The notes under the pieces were generated by a model, which was not told where the DNA came from, made no database searches, and saw only the letters and a list, made by a program, of their open reading frames with translations. Source: Allotamlana fucoidanivorans (GTDB taxonomy: Bacteria; Bacteroidota; Bacteroidia; Flavobacteriales; Flavobacteriaceae). From it: 64,000 nucleotides of DNA. Both the position numbers and the translations under genes were made by a program. The stretch is from assembly GCF_045788535.1 (NCBI RefSeq), contig NZ_CP074074.1, forward strand, positions 310,001 to 374,000. Direction: 5' to 3'. This document shows, piece by piece, positions 16,075 to 26,440 of this stretch; the stretch's first letter is position 1, and each line of letters begins with the position of its first letter.

Positions 16075-18057
16075 TTAATCTACATTATCATGCAAAAAAG
16101 AATTATTACTTCTTAATTGAATATCATCATTATCATCTAGCCCAACACTTGTTCTTGATATGTTATTCGTTTCAGAAGAATGTTTTGCTTCATTCAAATT
16201 CACTCCCTGACGCTTATAGGCAGGGACTCTTTCTATATCATCAATTTTTGCATTGTTGAATTTATAATTAAAATCCTTCATTTTTCTCCTACGCTCCTCT
16301 GCTCTATCTTTTAATAGCTCTGAGATAGGTGAATTCATAGGATCAATTTCTTCCGTTTGTTCTTCCGAAACTGAGGTATTCAACACCTTCTTCTCAAAAA
16401 CAACATCTGGCTCAACATCGTCTAAAAACTTGCTCGAGTTATCTTTCTTCTTTCTATTTAAAGAATCTGATTCTGCATAATCATCAAGTGCATAACGTAC
16501 TTCTCCATTTTTACTAGATTCCGTTACGGTAACAACCTCAACATAATCATTCACCGGTATGTCTTTTACCTCACTATCATCTGTTAATTTGTGAGCAATA
16601 ACATCGTCCTTGTCTTCATTATTTTCACTGGTAGAATGAATAGGCATATCAAACGTAAGTGTGATTTGCTTTTCTTCCTCTATATAATCTGAAACCACTT
16701 CAACATCGGTTAAGTCGTCAATATCAGATGACATTCTAGTTACTGGCTTAATAATAAAATCGTCCTCCTCTTCAATACTTGATGACACTTCTTTATAAAT
16801 CACATCCATATTTTTAATAATCTCAGATGTTGGAATGATATTAAAATTTGTTGACGATGCTTCTTTCTCCTTTTTTGAGACTACAGGCTTATCATCATCT
16901 TCTGAATCTAACTCTAAAGTATGACGCACTACTGGTGGTTCTTTTTTCTCCTCCAATTCAATTATTGGAGCAATAATTACAGGCTCCTTTTCTACCGCTT
17001 TTGCTTCTGGATCCTCACCTAAAACATGCCTAACCTTTTTTGTTTCAGTATTAGAAATCTCATCCTGTTGTTCAATATTAAAACCCGTAGCAATGATAGT
17101 TACGGCAATAGACTCTTCTAAGGCTTCATCTTCACCAACCCCCATAATGATATTTGCACCATGACCTGCTTCATTTTGAATATGATCATTGATTTCTCCT
17201 ATTTCATCAATAGTAATCTCTTGAGTACCAGAAACAATTAGCAGCAATACATTTTTAGCTCCTGTAATTTTATTATCATTTAACAACGGAGAATCTAAGG
17301 CTTTACGAATAGCATCCTGAGCTCTGTTTTGACCTGACGCTAAAGATGACCCCATAATGGCTGTTCCACTATTACTCAAAACCGTTTTAGCGTCACGTAA
17401 ATCTATGTTTTGTGTATAGTGATGTGTAATAACTTCGGCTATACCTCTGGCAGCGGTTGATAATACTTCATCTGCTTTTGAGAACCCGGCTTTAAACCCA
17501 AGATTTCCATATACTTCACGAAGTTTATTATTATTAATTACAATTAATGAATCAACAACGCTTCTTAGTTTTTCAATACCTTTTTGAGATTGCTCAATAC
17601 GCATCCTTCCTTCAAACTGAAATGGCATAGTCACAATACCTACTGTTAGAATATCTTTTTCTTTAGCCATTCTAGCAATTATTGGTGCTGCTCCCGTTCC
17701 TGTTCCACCACCCATGCCTGCGGTAATAAAAACCATTTTGGTATTAGTATCAAGCATTTGTGCAATTTCTTCAACGCTTTCTACTGCTGATTGCTCACCA
17801 ATATCTGGGTTTGCTCCTGCTCCTAAGCCCTCGGTTAAATGAACACCTAATTGTATTTTATTAGGCACGCCACTATTTTCTAAGGCTTGTGAGTCTGTGT
17901 TACAGATATAAAAATCTACACCTTTAATACCTTGTTGAAACATGTGGTTAATAGCATTGCTACCGCCACCGCCAACTCCAATAACTTTAATAACATTTGA
18001 CTTGTTTTTAGGAAGATCAAATGAAATATTTGTTTCGAATTCTTTGTTGCTGCTCAT
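16075..18057 (-). CDS. ftsZ: Cell division protein FtsZ
   Basis: The tubulin-like GTPase that forms the division ring. GVGGGGSNAIN is at 27-36 and the GTP signature GGGTGTG at 116-122. The globular domain ends near residue 330. The remaining ~330 residues are acidic, low in hydrophobic residues and probably disordered. Near the end RVPAYKRQGV resembles the conserved C-terminal peptide of Bacteroidota FtsZ that binds FtsA. At 660 residues it is much longer than the 380-residue proteobacterial form, as is usual in this group. It is the last dcw gene, 107 bases after ftsA. Confidence 0.97.
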   Translation of the reverse strand: MSSNKEFETNISFDLPKNKSNVIKVIGVGGGGSNAINHMFQQGIKGVDFYICNTDSQALENSGVPNKIQLGVHLTEGLGAGANPDIGEQSAVESVEEIAQMLDTNTKMVFITAGMGGGTGTGAAPIIARMAKEKDILTVGIVTMPFQFEGRMRIEQSQKGIEKLRSVVDSLIVINNNKLREVYGNLGFKAGFSKADEVLSTAARGIAEVITHHYTQNIDLRDAKTVLSNSGTAIMGSSLASGQNRAQDAIRKALDSPLLNDNKITGAKNVLLLIVSGTQEITIDEIGEINDHIQNEAGHGANIIMGVGEDEALEESIAVTIIATGFNIEQQDEISNTETKKVRHVLGEDPEAKAVEKEPVIIAPIIELEEKKEPPVVRHTLELDSEDDDKPVVSKKEKEASSTNFNIIPTSEIIKNMDVIYKEVSSSIEEEDDFIIKPVTRMSSDIDDLTDVEVVSDYIEEEKQITLTFDMPIHSTSENNEDKDDVIAHKLTDDSEVKDIPVNDYVEVVTVTESSKNGEVRYALDDYAESDSLNRKKKDNSSKFLDDVEPDVVFEKKVLNTSVSEEQTEEIDPMNSPISELLKDRAEERRRKMKDFNYKFNNAKIDDIERVPAYKRQGVNLNEAKHSSETNNISRTSVGLDDNDDIQLRSNNSFLHDNVD

Positions 18058-18164
18058 AAATTCTGTTTTACTGGGGTTTGTTTTATTTGTACTTTATTCT
18101 TTAGTTCAATGGTTCTAAAATATTATTCTTGAAAACGCTTACTTAAAACGATCTACTCAAATAC

Positions 18165-19499
18165 TTACTCAGCATTATCTAGAAAGTCTTTTAGGCGTTC
18201 CGTTAATTTATCTAAAAACGAACGTCTCTCTCTAGGAGGTTGCTCTGTGATTTTTGGCTCATTTGAAGCCTGTGCACCTTGCTGCTCTCCAGTTCCTCCA
18301 TGCTCCTCCTGTATTGGTTTTTCTTCAACTTTTCTGCGCTCTTGTCTTTTTAAACCATCTAAAACCAAGCCAACTGCCGTTGCATACAACGGACTAGTAA
18401 TTTCACCATCACTATCGCCCGCTAAGTGTTCGTTTGGATATCCTATTCTGGTATCCATTCCTGTGATGTACTCCACCAACTGTTTTAAATGCTTCAACTG
18501 ACTTCCGCCACCAGTTAACACAATACCTGCTATTAATTTCTTCTTTTGTTCTTCATGACCGTAGTTTTTGATTTCAACAAAAACTTGCTCAACGATTTCA
18601 ACAACACGTGCATGAATAATCTTTGATAAGTTCTTTAAGGTGATTTCTTTGGGTTCCCGCCCTCTTAAACCTGGGATTGAAACAATTTCATTATCCTTAT
18701 TTTCTCCAGGCCATGCTGAGCCGAATTTAATTTTTAGTAATTCAGCTTGCTTTTCAATGATAGAACACCCTTCTTTTATATCTTCGGTAATCACATTACC
18801 TCCAAATGGAATTACCGCTGTATGACGGATGATACCATCTCTAAAAATGGCCAAATCTGTTGTACCACCACCTATATCTATTAAAGCAACACCCGCTTCT
18901 TTTTCTTCCTGACTCAATACCGCATTGGCTGAAGCTAAAGGCTCTAGGGTTATGCCTTCTAAATTCAACCCTGAACTCTTTACACAACGCCCAATATTTC
19001 TAATAGAAGATACCTGCCCTACAACGACATGAAAATTGGCTTCCAACCTGCCTCCGTACATCCCAATTGGCTCCTTAATTTCGGCTTGCCCATCAACCTT
19101 ATATTCTTGCGGAAGTACATGAATAATTTCTTCTCCGGGCAACATCACCAATTTGTGTACCTGATTTATGAGTTTATCTATATCATCATCATCAATCACC
19201 GTTTCTGAATCCGCTCTAGTAATATAATCACTGTGTTGCAAACTTCTTATATGCTGACCTGCAATACCAACAGTAGCTTCATCAATTTTCATATCGGCCA
19301 CCGCTTCTGCCTCTTGTACTGCTTGTTGTATAGATTGAATGGTTTGTGTAATATTATTTACAACACCACGGTGTACGCCTAAACTTTTAGATTTTCCTAT
19401 ACCTAAAATTTCAACCTTGCCGTAATCATTTTTACGACCAATCATTGCCACTATTTTAGTGGTTCCTATGTCTAATCCTACTGCTAAATTATGCTCCAT
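18165..19499 (-). CDS. ftsA: Cell division protein FtsA
   Basis: An actin-like ATPase that tethers FtsZ to the membrane. GLDIGTTKIVAMIGR marks the phosphate-1 loop and LIDIGGGTTDLAIF the phosphate-2 loop, with the family's 1C insert between them. LTGGGSQLKHL is the adenosine motif. After a variable linker rich in Glu and Gln, the C-terminus FLDKLTERLKDFLDNAE should form the amphipathic membrane-targeting helix. The 444 residues are of normal length. Three bases separate it from ftsQ. Confidence 0.96.
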   Translation of the reverse strand: MEHNLAVGLDIGTTKIVAMIGRKNDYGKVEILGIGKSKSLGVHRGVVNNITQTIQSIQQAVQEAEAVADMKIDEATVGIAGQHIRSLQHSDYITRADSETVIDDDDIDKLINQVHKLVMLPGEEIIHVLPQEYKVDGQAEIKEPIGMYGGRLEANFHVVVGQVSSIRNIGRCVKSSGLNLEGITLEPLASANAVLSQEEKEAGVALIDIGGGTTDLAIFRDGIIRHTAVIPFGGNVITEDIKEGCSIIEKQAELLKIKFGSAWPGENKDNEIVSIPGLRGREPKEITLKNLSKIIHARVVEIVEQVFVEIKNYGHEEQKKKLIAGIVLTGGGSQLKHLKQLVEYITGMDTRIGYPNEHLAGDSDGEITSPLYATAVGLVLDGLKRQERRKVEEKPIQEEHGGTGEQQGAQASNEPKITEQPPRERRSFLDKLTERLKDFLDNAE

Positions 19500-19502
19500 A
19501 GC

Positions 19503-20222
19503 TTAAATTTTGGTACCTATTACTTGATTTTCAAACTGCAAATTTACTTTACTATAATTGTTCAGCGTCTTATCTTTTAAATTTTTCTTATAAAAAGCTT
19601 TAAGATTATTCACTTTTTTATCTAGATAGTATAAATCTCCTATTTCTACATTAAAATCACACCGCCTTAATCTCAGAAAAAACTTTCCTTTTATATCTTG
19701 ATGAATCTCTATTACATGCTTTTTTAAAAAATCATCATCCTGCACTTTTCGAGCTATTTGATAGATGTTTTTTAAATCATTCTTTTCAACATAACCAGTA
19801 ACTAGGGGAACTCTTGCAGCATAATTTCTTGATAATGGCATAAACTTTCCTTCGTCATCGATATAATAAGATGCATTTGTACTTACTCTTGCGACAGGTG
19901 TTTTTTGCTCTACTTCAGCATTAAGTGTACCATTAACAGCAACATACACTTCTGCAGTTTTGATCATTGGGTTAGACTTGAGGGCATTCTCTAATTCATT
20001 CAAATCTAAAGTTTCTTTGGACACCTTTTTAGTTCCTTCAAAATTTTGTATTAACAATTTACTAACAGCCTCATTTGTAATGAAAAGGTTGTTTTCTCCA
20101 ACAAACGTAACCTTAGGATTTGAGATGGACCTTTCTTCATTTCTCGCTGAGGCAAACGCAAACAAAAACACTGTTATTACTAACAGTAACAGCATTTTTA
20201 TAACATTCCAATTAACTTGCAA
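19503..20222 (-). CDS. ftsQ: Cell division protein FtsQ/DivIB
   Basis: A bitopic membrane protein of the divisome: a short cytoplasmic N-terminus, one membrane segment (about residues 8-24, KMLLLLVITVFLFAFA) and an extracytoplasmic part with a POTRA-like region. Sequence conservation in this family is low, and the assignment rests on topology, length (239) and position between murC and ftsA. The start is a TTG at 20222 that overlaps the murC end by 11 bases; the next ATG falls inside the membrane helix and would remove the N-terminal tail, so TTG is preferred. Confidence 0.85.
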   Translation of the reverse strand: MQVNWNVIKMLLLLVITVFLFAFASARNEERSISNPKVTFVGENNLFITNEAVSKLLIQNFEGTKKVSKETLDLNELENALKSNPMIKTAEVYVAVNGTLNAEVEQKTPVARVSTNASYYIDDEGKFMPLSRNYAARVPLVTGYVEKNDLKNIYQIARKVQDDDFLKKHVIEIHQDIKGKFFLRLRRCDFNVEIGDLYYLDKKVNNLKAFYKKNLKDKTLNNYSKVNLQFENQVIGTKI

Positions 20223-21564
20223 GACTTAATCCTTGTTTTAAATGTTTAACTTCTTCTCCTATATCACCAGCCCCTAAGGTTAAAATAACCTGCGCATCAC
20301 TTTTTAGCACTTCTGTCAATAGATTTTCCTTATCTATTAACGCCCTGTGCTTAAGGGACATTTTATCTAATAGCAATTGTGAACTCACCCCTTCTATTGG
20401 CAGTTCTCTTGCCGGATAAATATCTAGTAACAAAACCTCATCAAACTGCGACAGACTAGAAGCAAAACCATCAATAAAATCACGCGTTCTACTGAATAAA
20501 TGCGGCTGAAAAACAGCAAGCACCTTTTTATTTGGATACATTTCTCTTACGGCTTGATGCACGGCATTAATTTCCTCTGGATGATGTGCATAATCATCAA
20601 TATAAACCAAATCATCTGTCTTTATTTGATATGAAAATCTTCGTTTCACACCCTTATAAGACGCTAAAGCTTTGGCGAGCTGTTTGTGCGGGCAACCATA
20701 TTCAACAGCCATCGCCAAGGCTATAAGTGCATTAGACAGATTATGTCTACCTGGTAGGTTAAATTCTATATCTTTAAGTGCTGTTTTTGGCGTTTTCACA
20801 TCAAAAACATACGCACCATTTTCTATTTTTATATTTTGAATACTATAATCTGAATCATCTTCAATACCATAGGTAATACCCTGCAAAGGCAATCCGTTTT
20901 TCACGAATAATTTTCCATTTGGCTTTATTTTCTTTGAAAATGCTTCAAACGATTTTATTAACTCACTGGCATCACCATATATATCAAGATGGTCTGCATC
21001 CATAGATGTAATACAAGCTAAGTTAGGCGATAAGGTTAAAAATGACCTATCAAACTCATCCGCTTCTACAACTGAAACTTCAGCACCATTTAATATTAAG
21101 TTAGAATTGTAATTTTCACTGATGCCACCTAAAAAAGCAGTTAAAGGCACATCACACACGTTTAACAAATGCCCTAAAATACTAGTTGTTGTGGTTTTTC
21201 CGTGTGTTCCAGCAACAGCCAAACAATACATGTTTTCAGTAATTATTCCTAAAACCTGTGATCGTTTTAAAACTTGAAATCCTTGCGCTTTTAAATGATT
21301 TAACTCTACATGATTTTCAGGAACAGCAGGCGTATAAACCACTAAGGTTGATAGCTTATCAAGGCACCATTGTGGAATATTTTCAACGGCATCTTCAAAA
21401 TGAATTTGAATTCCAAAATCTATCAAGCTTTGGGTTATTTCTGTTTTCGTTTTGTCATAACCAGCCACATGCTTACCTAGCATGCTAAAATAACGTGCCA
21501 AAGCACTCATTCCTATCCCGCCAATTCCAACAAAATAAACGTTATGTATATTTTTTAAATTCAT
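20212..21564 (-). CDS. murC: UDP-N-acetylmuramate--L-alanine ligase
   Basis: Adds L-Ala to UDP-MurNAc in cytoplasmic peptidoglycan precursor synthesis. A Rossmann-like start GIGGIGMSALA (13-23) is followed by the ATP-binding loop AGTHGKTTT at 118-126 and the Mur-ligase HNLSNALIALA motif. The 450 residues match the family. It overlaps murG by four bases upstream and ftsQ by 11 bases downstream, indicating tight translational coupling. Confidence 0.97.
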   Translation of the reverse strand: MNLKNIHNVYFVGIGGIGMSALARYFSMLGKHVAGYDKTKTEITQSLIDFGIQIHFEDAVENIPQWCLDKLSTLVVYTPAVPENHVELNHLKAQGFQVLKRSQVLGIITENMYCLAVAGTHGKTTTTSILGHLLNVCDVPLTAFLGGISENYNSNLILNGAEVSVVEADEFDRSFLTLSPNLACITSMDADHLDIYGDASELIKSFEAFSKKIKPNGKLFVKNGLPLQGITYGIEDDSDYSIQNIKIENGAYVFDVKTPKTALKDIEFNLPGRHNLSNALIALAMAVEYGCPHKQLAKALASYKGVKRRFSYQIKTDDLVYIDDYAHHPEEINAVHQAVREMYPNKKVLAVFQPHLFSRTRDFIDGFASSLSQFDEVLLLDIYPARELPIEGVSSQLLLDKMSLKHRALIDKENLLTEVLKSDAQVILTLGAGDIGEEVKHLKQGLSLAS

Positions 21565-22661
21565 TCTTTATCTTTCAAAAGCTTTTCAACTTCGTCTGCT
21601 ATATCTTTAGTTGCATTAACTAACGCTAATTTTTTAATGTTTTCTTTTAACAAAGCTTGTTTTTCACCTGAAGCCAATACCTGAGCAAACTTATTTTCAA
21701 AATCGGCATCTAAATCCTCCTCCTTAATCATTAAAGCGGCATTTTTATCAACAATGGCTTGTGCATTTTTTGTCTGATGATCTTCAGCCACATTAGGTGA
21801 GGGAATAAAAATGACAGGTTTCCCAACAATACATAATTCTGATACCGAACTGGCTCCCGCTCTTGATATAATGATATCGGCCGCAGCATAGGCCAAATCC
21901 ATAGTATTTAAAAACTCATACACCTGTACATTCTTGGTATGATTGTATATTTTATACTGCTGATAATACAGTTTACCACACTGCCAAATAATTTGAACAT
22001 TCTGCATATCAAAAAAGTCTAATTCCTTTTCAATAAGCTGGTTTATGCGCCTTGACCCCAAACTACCCCCAATAACCAACAACGTGTGCTTACCATGATT
22101 AAGCTTGAAAAAATCCTTAGCTTTTATGGTTTTTGAATCGATTTGCAACAACCCCTGACGCACTGGATTTCCTGTTTTTACAATCTTATCAGCAGGAAAA
22201 AATCGCTCCAACCCATTATAAGCCACACATATTTTATTTGCTTTTTTTGACAACAATTTATTTGTAATACCAGGATAAGAATTTTGCTCTTGAATTAAGG
22301 TAGGTATGTTTTGAGAAGCTGCAACATGCAACAATGGACCACTAGCAAAACCACCCGTACCAATAGCCACATCGGGTTTAAATGCTTTTATTATTTTTCT
22401 TGCCGCCATTAAACTACTGATAACTTTAACCGGAAAACTCAAGTTTTTGAGCGTTAGTTGACGCTGAATTCCAGAGATCCAAAGCCCTTTTATTTCAAAC
22501 CCTGCCTGAGGCACCTTTTCCATTTCCATTCTCCCTTTTGCCCCAACAAATAAAAACTCAGCCTCAGGAAAACGAGATTTTAGTTCCATAGCAATGGCTA
22601 TAGCAGGATAAATATGACCTCCTGTTCCTCCTCCCGATAATATAATCTTATAGTTCTTCAT
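21561..22661 (-). CDS. murG: UDP-GlcNAc:undecaprenyl-PP-MurNAc-pentapeptide GlcNAc transferase
   Basis: Converts lipid I to lipid II at the inner face of the membrane. The GT28 signature SGGGTGGHIYPAIAIA opens the protein, GTGGFASGP follows near 97, and the C-domain has VIGGSLGSRRIN and SRAGASSVSEL with the UDP-GlcNAc-binding EDHQTKNA. The 366 residues are of normal length. It directly follows ftsW with no spacer, and overlaps murC by four bases. Confidence 0.97.
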   Translation of the reverse strand: MKNYKIILSGGGTGGHIYPAIAIAMELKSRFPEAEFLFVGAKGRMEMEKVPQAGFEIKGLWISGIQRQLTLKNLSFPVKVISSLMAARKIIKAFKPDVAIGTGGFASGPLLHVAASQNIPTLIQEQNSYPGITNKLLSKKANKICVAYNGLERFFPADKIVKTGNPVRQGLLQIDSKTIKAKDFFKLNHGKHTLLVIGGSLGSRRINQLIEKELDFFDMQNVQIIWQCGKLYYQQYKIYNHTKNVQVYEFLNTMDLAYAAADIIISRAGASSVSELCIVGKPVIFIPSPNVAEDHQTKNAQAIVDKNAALMIKEEDLDADFENKFAQVLASGEKQALLKENIKKLALVNATKDIADEVEKLLKDKE

Positions 22662-23855
22662 TTAAATGGTTTCAGATAGGATTTCTAACGGGTTTTCATC
22701 CCTTAATTCTTGCTCTTTTATTTCTTCACGTTTTGCACTTACACTTAAAATGATGCCAACCGCCAAGCAGGTCATCCAAATTGATGTTCCTCCACTACTT
22801 ATTAATGGTAATGTTTGTCCTGTAACTGGAAACAATTCAACTGCTACAGCCATATTAATTAATGCCTGAAACACAATAGGCAACCCCAAACCAAACACTA
22901 ACAATTTACCAAAAACAGTTTCCGACTTTTGAGCTACAATAACAATTCTAAAAAGCAGCCACAGATATAAAACCATAACCATAAAGCCGCCTAACAAACC
23001 ATATTCTTCAATGATTATGGCAAAAATAAAATCTGAAGAAGATTGCGGTAAAAAGTTCTTTTGTAAGCTTTTCCCTGGCCCTAAACCCCAAATTTCTCCT
23101 GTAGCGATTGCTATTTTTGCCTTTTCAATTTGATAATCCTCTTCTGTATCTTCTGAATCTGCAAAACTTTCAATTCGTCCCATCCACGTATCTACCCTAT
23201 TAGGCATGGCATCAGGAAATGCTTTAGCTGTTAAAATAAAAAGAGTTAACACCACAACACCCGAACCAATTATTACCGCTAAATATTTTAACGGATACCC
23301 TCCTAAAAACACCAACATGGTAACCATTAAAAAAATAATAGCCGCTGTAGAAAAGTTAGCCGGAAGTATTAATATCAGTACTAAAAACACCGGAAACCAA
23401 AGCGGCAAAATAGATTCTTTAAAAGTGATGGTTTTATCCTGAATTTTAGACATATATCGAGCTACGTACACCATCAACACCACCGCTGCCAAAGTAGACG
23501 TTTGAAATGACATACCAACAAAAGGGATTTGAATCCAACGACTTGCATTGGCGCCTTCAATTTTTGTGCCTTGCATCATGGTTAGCGTTAACAACACCAA
23601 AACCACAGGAATCATAATTAATGACAACCCTTTAAAATATCTGTATGGAATTTTATGTACCCCATACATAATGGCAAAACCCAAAACAAGATGCACAAAG
23701 TGTTTTACAAAAAATGCAAATGTATTACTACCACCACCTCTGTATGCCAAGTTACTGGCAGCACTATACACAGGCAGAAAGGACAATATAGCCAATAAGG
23801 CCACAATAGCCCAAATTAACCTATCTCCTTTTATGTTTTTAAATACTGTTTGCAT
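22662..23855 (-). CDS. ftsW: Peptidoglycan glycosyltransferase FtsW
   Basis: A polytopic SEDS-family polymerase that works with the class B transpeptidase of the division septum. About ten hydrophobic segments are seen in 397 residues. Family signatures include GASRWIQIPFVGMSFQTS, IEEYGLLGG and the C-terminal LPLISSGGTSIWM. Its place between murD and murG is the standard dcw order. FtsW is preferred over RodA because of that position. Confidence 0.95.
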   Translation of the reverse strand: MQTVFKNIKGDRLIWAIVALLAILSFLPVYSAASNLAYRGGGSNTFAFFVKHFVHLVLGFAIMYGVHKIPYRYFKGLSLIMIPVVLVLLTLTMMQGTKIEGANASRWIQIPFVGMSFQTSTLAAVVLMVYVARYMSKIQDKTITFKESILPLWFPVFLVLILILPANFSTAAIIFLMVTMLVFLGGYPLKYLAVIIGSGVVVLTLFILTAKAFPDAMPNRVDTWMGRIESFADSEDTEEDYQIEKAKIAIATGEIWGLGPGKSLQKNFLPQSSSDFIFAIIIEEYGLLGGFMVMVLYLWLLFRIVIVAQKSETVFGKLLVFGLGLPIVFQALINMAVAVELFPVTGQTLPLISSGGTSIWMTCLAVGIILSVSAKREEIKEQELRDENPLEILSETI

Positions 23856-23866
23856 CCGTTATTTTG

Positions 23867-25198
23867 CTACAAATTTCTTACTGCATTTTTAAATTGCCTT
23901 CCGCGGTCTTCATAATTCTCAAACAAATCAAAACTAGCACATGCCGGCGACAGCAGTACATTATCACCAGACTCAGCCAATTTATAAGCTATCTTCACAG
24001 CCTCACTCATAAACTGAGTTTCCACAATAACATCAACCATGTTACCAAACGTACTCATTAACTTTTCATTATCAACACCAAGACAAATGATGGCTTTTAC
24101 TTTTTCATTAACAAAGGAAAATAACTCTTCATAATTGTTACCTTTATCAACACCACCAACAATCCAAACCGTAGGCGCATCCATACTTTCTAAGGCATAA
24201 TACGTTGCATTTACGTTTGTTGCTTTTGAATCGTTTATATATTGCACTTTATTAATTTTAAGCACATGCTCCAAACGATGCTCTACACCCTGAAAATTCT
24301 CTAAACTTTCACGTATAGTTTGCTTTCTTATTTTAAGCAAGTGTGCCACAGTAGAAGCTGCCATTGCATTCTTTACATTGTGCTTTCCTTCTAATGTCAT
24401 GTTTGATATTGGCATAATTATTTTATTGTTATTAATTGTTATTATAATTTTATTATCGTCAAAATATGCACCATTTTCAACGGGTGTAACCAATGAAAAT
24501 GGCAATAATGTAGATTGAACTGGATTTGTTTTTAAATGATTCACTATAACCGTATCATCTGCATCATAAATCAAATAATCATCTGCTGTTTGATTCATGG
24601 CAATTCTGAATTTTGAATTGATATAATTTTCAAACTCATAGTTATACCTATCTAAATGATCTGGAGTGATATTAGTAATAACCGCTACTTTTGGTTTAAA
24701 ATCTTTTATATCATCTAATTGAAAACTACTTATCTCTAAAACATAGTTTTCATAATCATGTTCTAGAATTTGCTTCGCAAAACTATCCCCAATATTTCCT
24801 GCCAATCCCACATTCAACTCTGTGTTCAATAAATGATGTGTTAGCGTTGCCGTAGTAGTTTTACCATTACTACCTGTAATCCCTATAATGGTAGCATCTG
24901 TAAAATGTGATGCAAATTCGATTTCTGAAACAACCGTAATCCCCTGTTCTCGAATTTGTTTCACCAAAGCCACCTTATCTGGAATCCCTGGACTTTTCAT
25001 CACAACATCGGTATTTAATATCCGTGATATTGTATGATTTTCATCCTCCCATTCAATCTCATTATGTATAAGAACTTGTTTATAATTTTCTTTTATTGTT
25101 CCTTTATCCGAAACAAAAACATCATAACCTTTTGCCTTACCTAGAAGAGCGGTTCCTACACCACTTTCACCTCCACCAAGAACAACCAATCGTTTCAT
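23867..25198 (-). CDS. murD: UDP-N-acetylmuramoyl-L-alanine--D-glutamate ligase
   Basis: Adds D-Glu to UDP-MurNAc-L-Ala. The opening GGGESGVG is the UDP-binding fold, GITGSNGKTTT (107-116) the ATP loop and GKHNVKNAMAA the Mur-ligase central motif. YINDSKATN is the C-domain signature typical of MurD. The 443 residues match the family. Eleven bases separate it from ftsW, and it abuts mraY. Confidence 0.96.
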   Translation of the reverse strand: MKRLVVLGGGESGVGTALLGKAKGYDVFVSDKGTIKENYKQVLIHNEIEWEDENHTISRILNTDVVMKSPGIPDKVALVKQIREQGITVVSEIEFASHFTDATIIGITGSNGKTTTATLTHHLLNTELNVGLAGNIGDSFAKQILEHDYENYVLEISSFQLDDIKDFKPKVAVITNITPDHLDRYNYEFENYINSKFRIAMNQTADDYLIYDADDTVIVNHLKTNPVQSTLLPFSLVTPVENGAYFDDNKIIITINNNKIIMPISNMTLEGKHNVKNAMAASTVAHLLKIRKQTIRESLENFQGVEHRLEHVLKINKVQYINDSKATNVNATYYALESMDAPTVWIVGGVDKGNNYEELFSFVNEKVKAIICLGVDNEKLMSTFGNMVDVIVETQFMSEAVKIAYKLAESGDNVLLSPACASFDLFENYEDRGRQFKNAVRNL

Positions 25199-26440
25199 TT
25201 ATCGTATTTTCAAGGTCACAATTGTCACAATAGCTAACAAAATACCTACAATCCAGAATCTAGTAACAATTTTACTCTCATGATATCCTAATTTTTGATA
25301 ATGGTGATGCAAAGGTGCCATTTTGAAAATTCGTCGCCCATCTCCATATTTTTTCTTGGTATACTTAAACCAGCTTACTTGCAGCACCACGGATAGATTC
25401 TCCGCTAAAAAAATGCCACACAATACTGGAATTAACCACTCCTTTCTAACAGCTATCGCTATTACCGCTATAATTCCCCCAATAGTTAAACTTCCTGTAT
25501 CTCCCATAAACACTTGAGCAGGATAGGTGTTATACCATAAAAACCCAACTAAAGCTCCTACAAACGCCGCAATATAAATAGTGATTTCCTCTACGCGAGG
25601 TATATACATAATATTTAAATAATCTGAGAAAATAATATTACCCGATACCCAAGCAAATATTCCTAACGTTAGCACTATTATAGCCGAAGTTCCAGCCGCT
25701 AAACCATCAATACCATCGGTTAAATTAGCCCCATTTGAAACGGCCGTAATAATAAAAATAGCCACTAGAATAAATATAACCCAGGCATATTTTTTCAAAT
25801 CGGGGTTTATCCATGTGATTAAATTAGCATAATCAAATTCATTATTCTTAACAAACGGAATGGTGGTTTTAGTACTTTTTTCTTCTGCCGAAAATAGTTT
25901 GGACGACTCGACCTTAGGGTTCTCTGTAAGTATTTTTTGTTGCTCTACAAAAGGCAAGTTTTCTTTTAGAGTAACATCGGGATGAAAAAACAAAGTTGCT
26001 CCTACAATAATACCTAAACCAACCTGACCAAGCACCTTAAATCTTCCTTTTAAACCTTCTTTATCGTTTTTAAATTTCTTAATATAATCATCAATGAAAC
26101 CTATAGCCCCCATCCATAGTGTTGTAACAATCAACAAGACGATATAGATATTCTCAAGTTTTGCGAATAGAAATACAGGGATTAATGTGGCTAAAATAAT
26201 AATAAGTCCACCCATGGTTGGCGTTCCCGCTTTTTCTTTTTGCCCTTCAAGTCCTAGATCGCGGATTGTTTCTCCTACTTGTTGTTTTTGTAAAAAACGA
26301 ATAATTCTTTTACCGTAAATGGTTGAGAATAATAGCGAAAAGATCATAGCCAAAGCCGCTCTAAAGGTGATAAACCCAAAAAGCGATGCACCTGGAAATT
26401 TAAATTGCGATTCTAAATATTCAAATAAATAATAGAGCAT
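25199..26440 (-). CDS. mraY: Phospho-N-acetylmuramoyl-pentapeptide-transferase
   Basis: Makes lipid I from UDP-MurNAc-pentapeptide and undecaprenyl phosphate in the inner membrane. GTPTMGGL and IGFIDDYIK are early active-site motifs, NGANLTDGIDGLAAG the central one, and APLHHHYQKLGYHESKIV the C-terminal one. The protein is 413 residues, about 50 longer than E. coli MraY. The extra length is a polar insertion near residues 155-210 between two membrane helices, which is usual in this phylum. It lies between murE and murD without spacers. Confidence 0.97.
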   Translation of the reverse strand: MLYYLFEYLESQFKFPGASLFGFITFRAALAMIFSLLFSTIYGKRIIRFLQKQQVGETIRDLGLEGQKEKAGTPTMGGLIIILATLIPVFLFAKLENIYIVLLIVTTLWMGAIGFIDDYIKKFKNDKEGLKGRFKVLGQVGLGIIVGATLFFHPDVTLKENLPFVEQQKILTENPKVESSKLFSAEEKSTKTTIPFVKNNEFDYANLITWINPDLKKYAWVIFILVAIFIITAVSNGANLTDGIDGLAAGTSAIIVLTLGIFAWVSGNIIFSDYLNIMYIPRVEEITIYIAAFVGALVGFLWYNTYPAQVFMGDTGSLTIGGIIAVIAIAVRKEWLIPVLCGIFLAENLSVVLQVSWFKYTKKKYGDGRRIFKMAPLHHHYQKLGYHESKIVTRFWIVGILLAIVTIVTLKIR

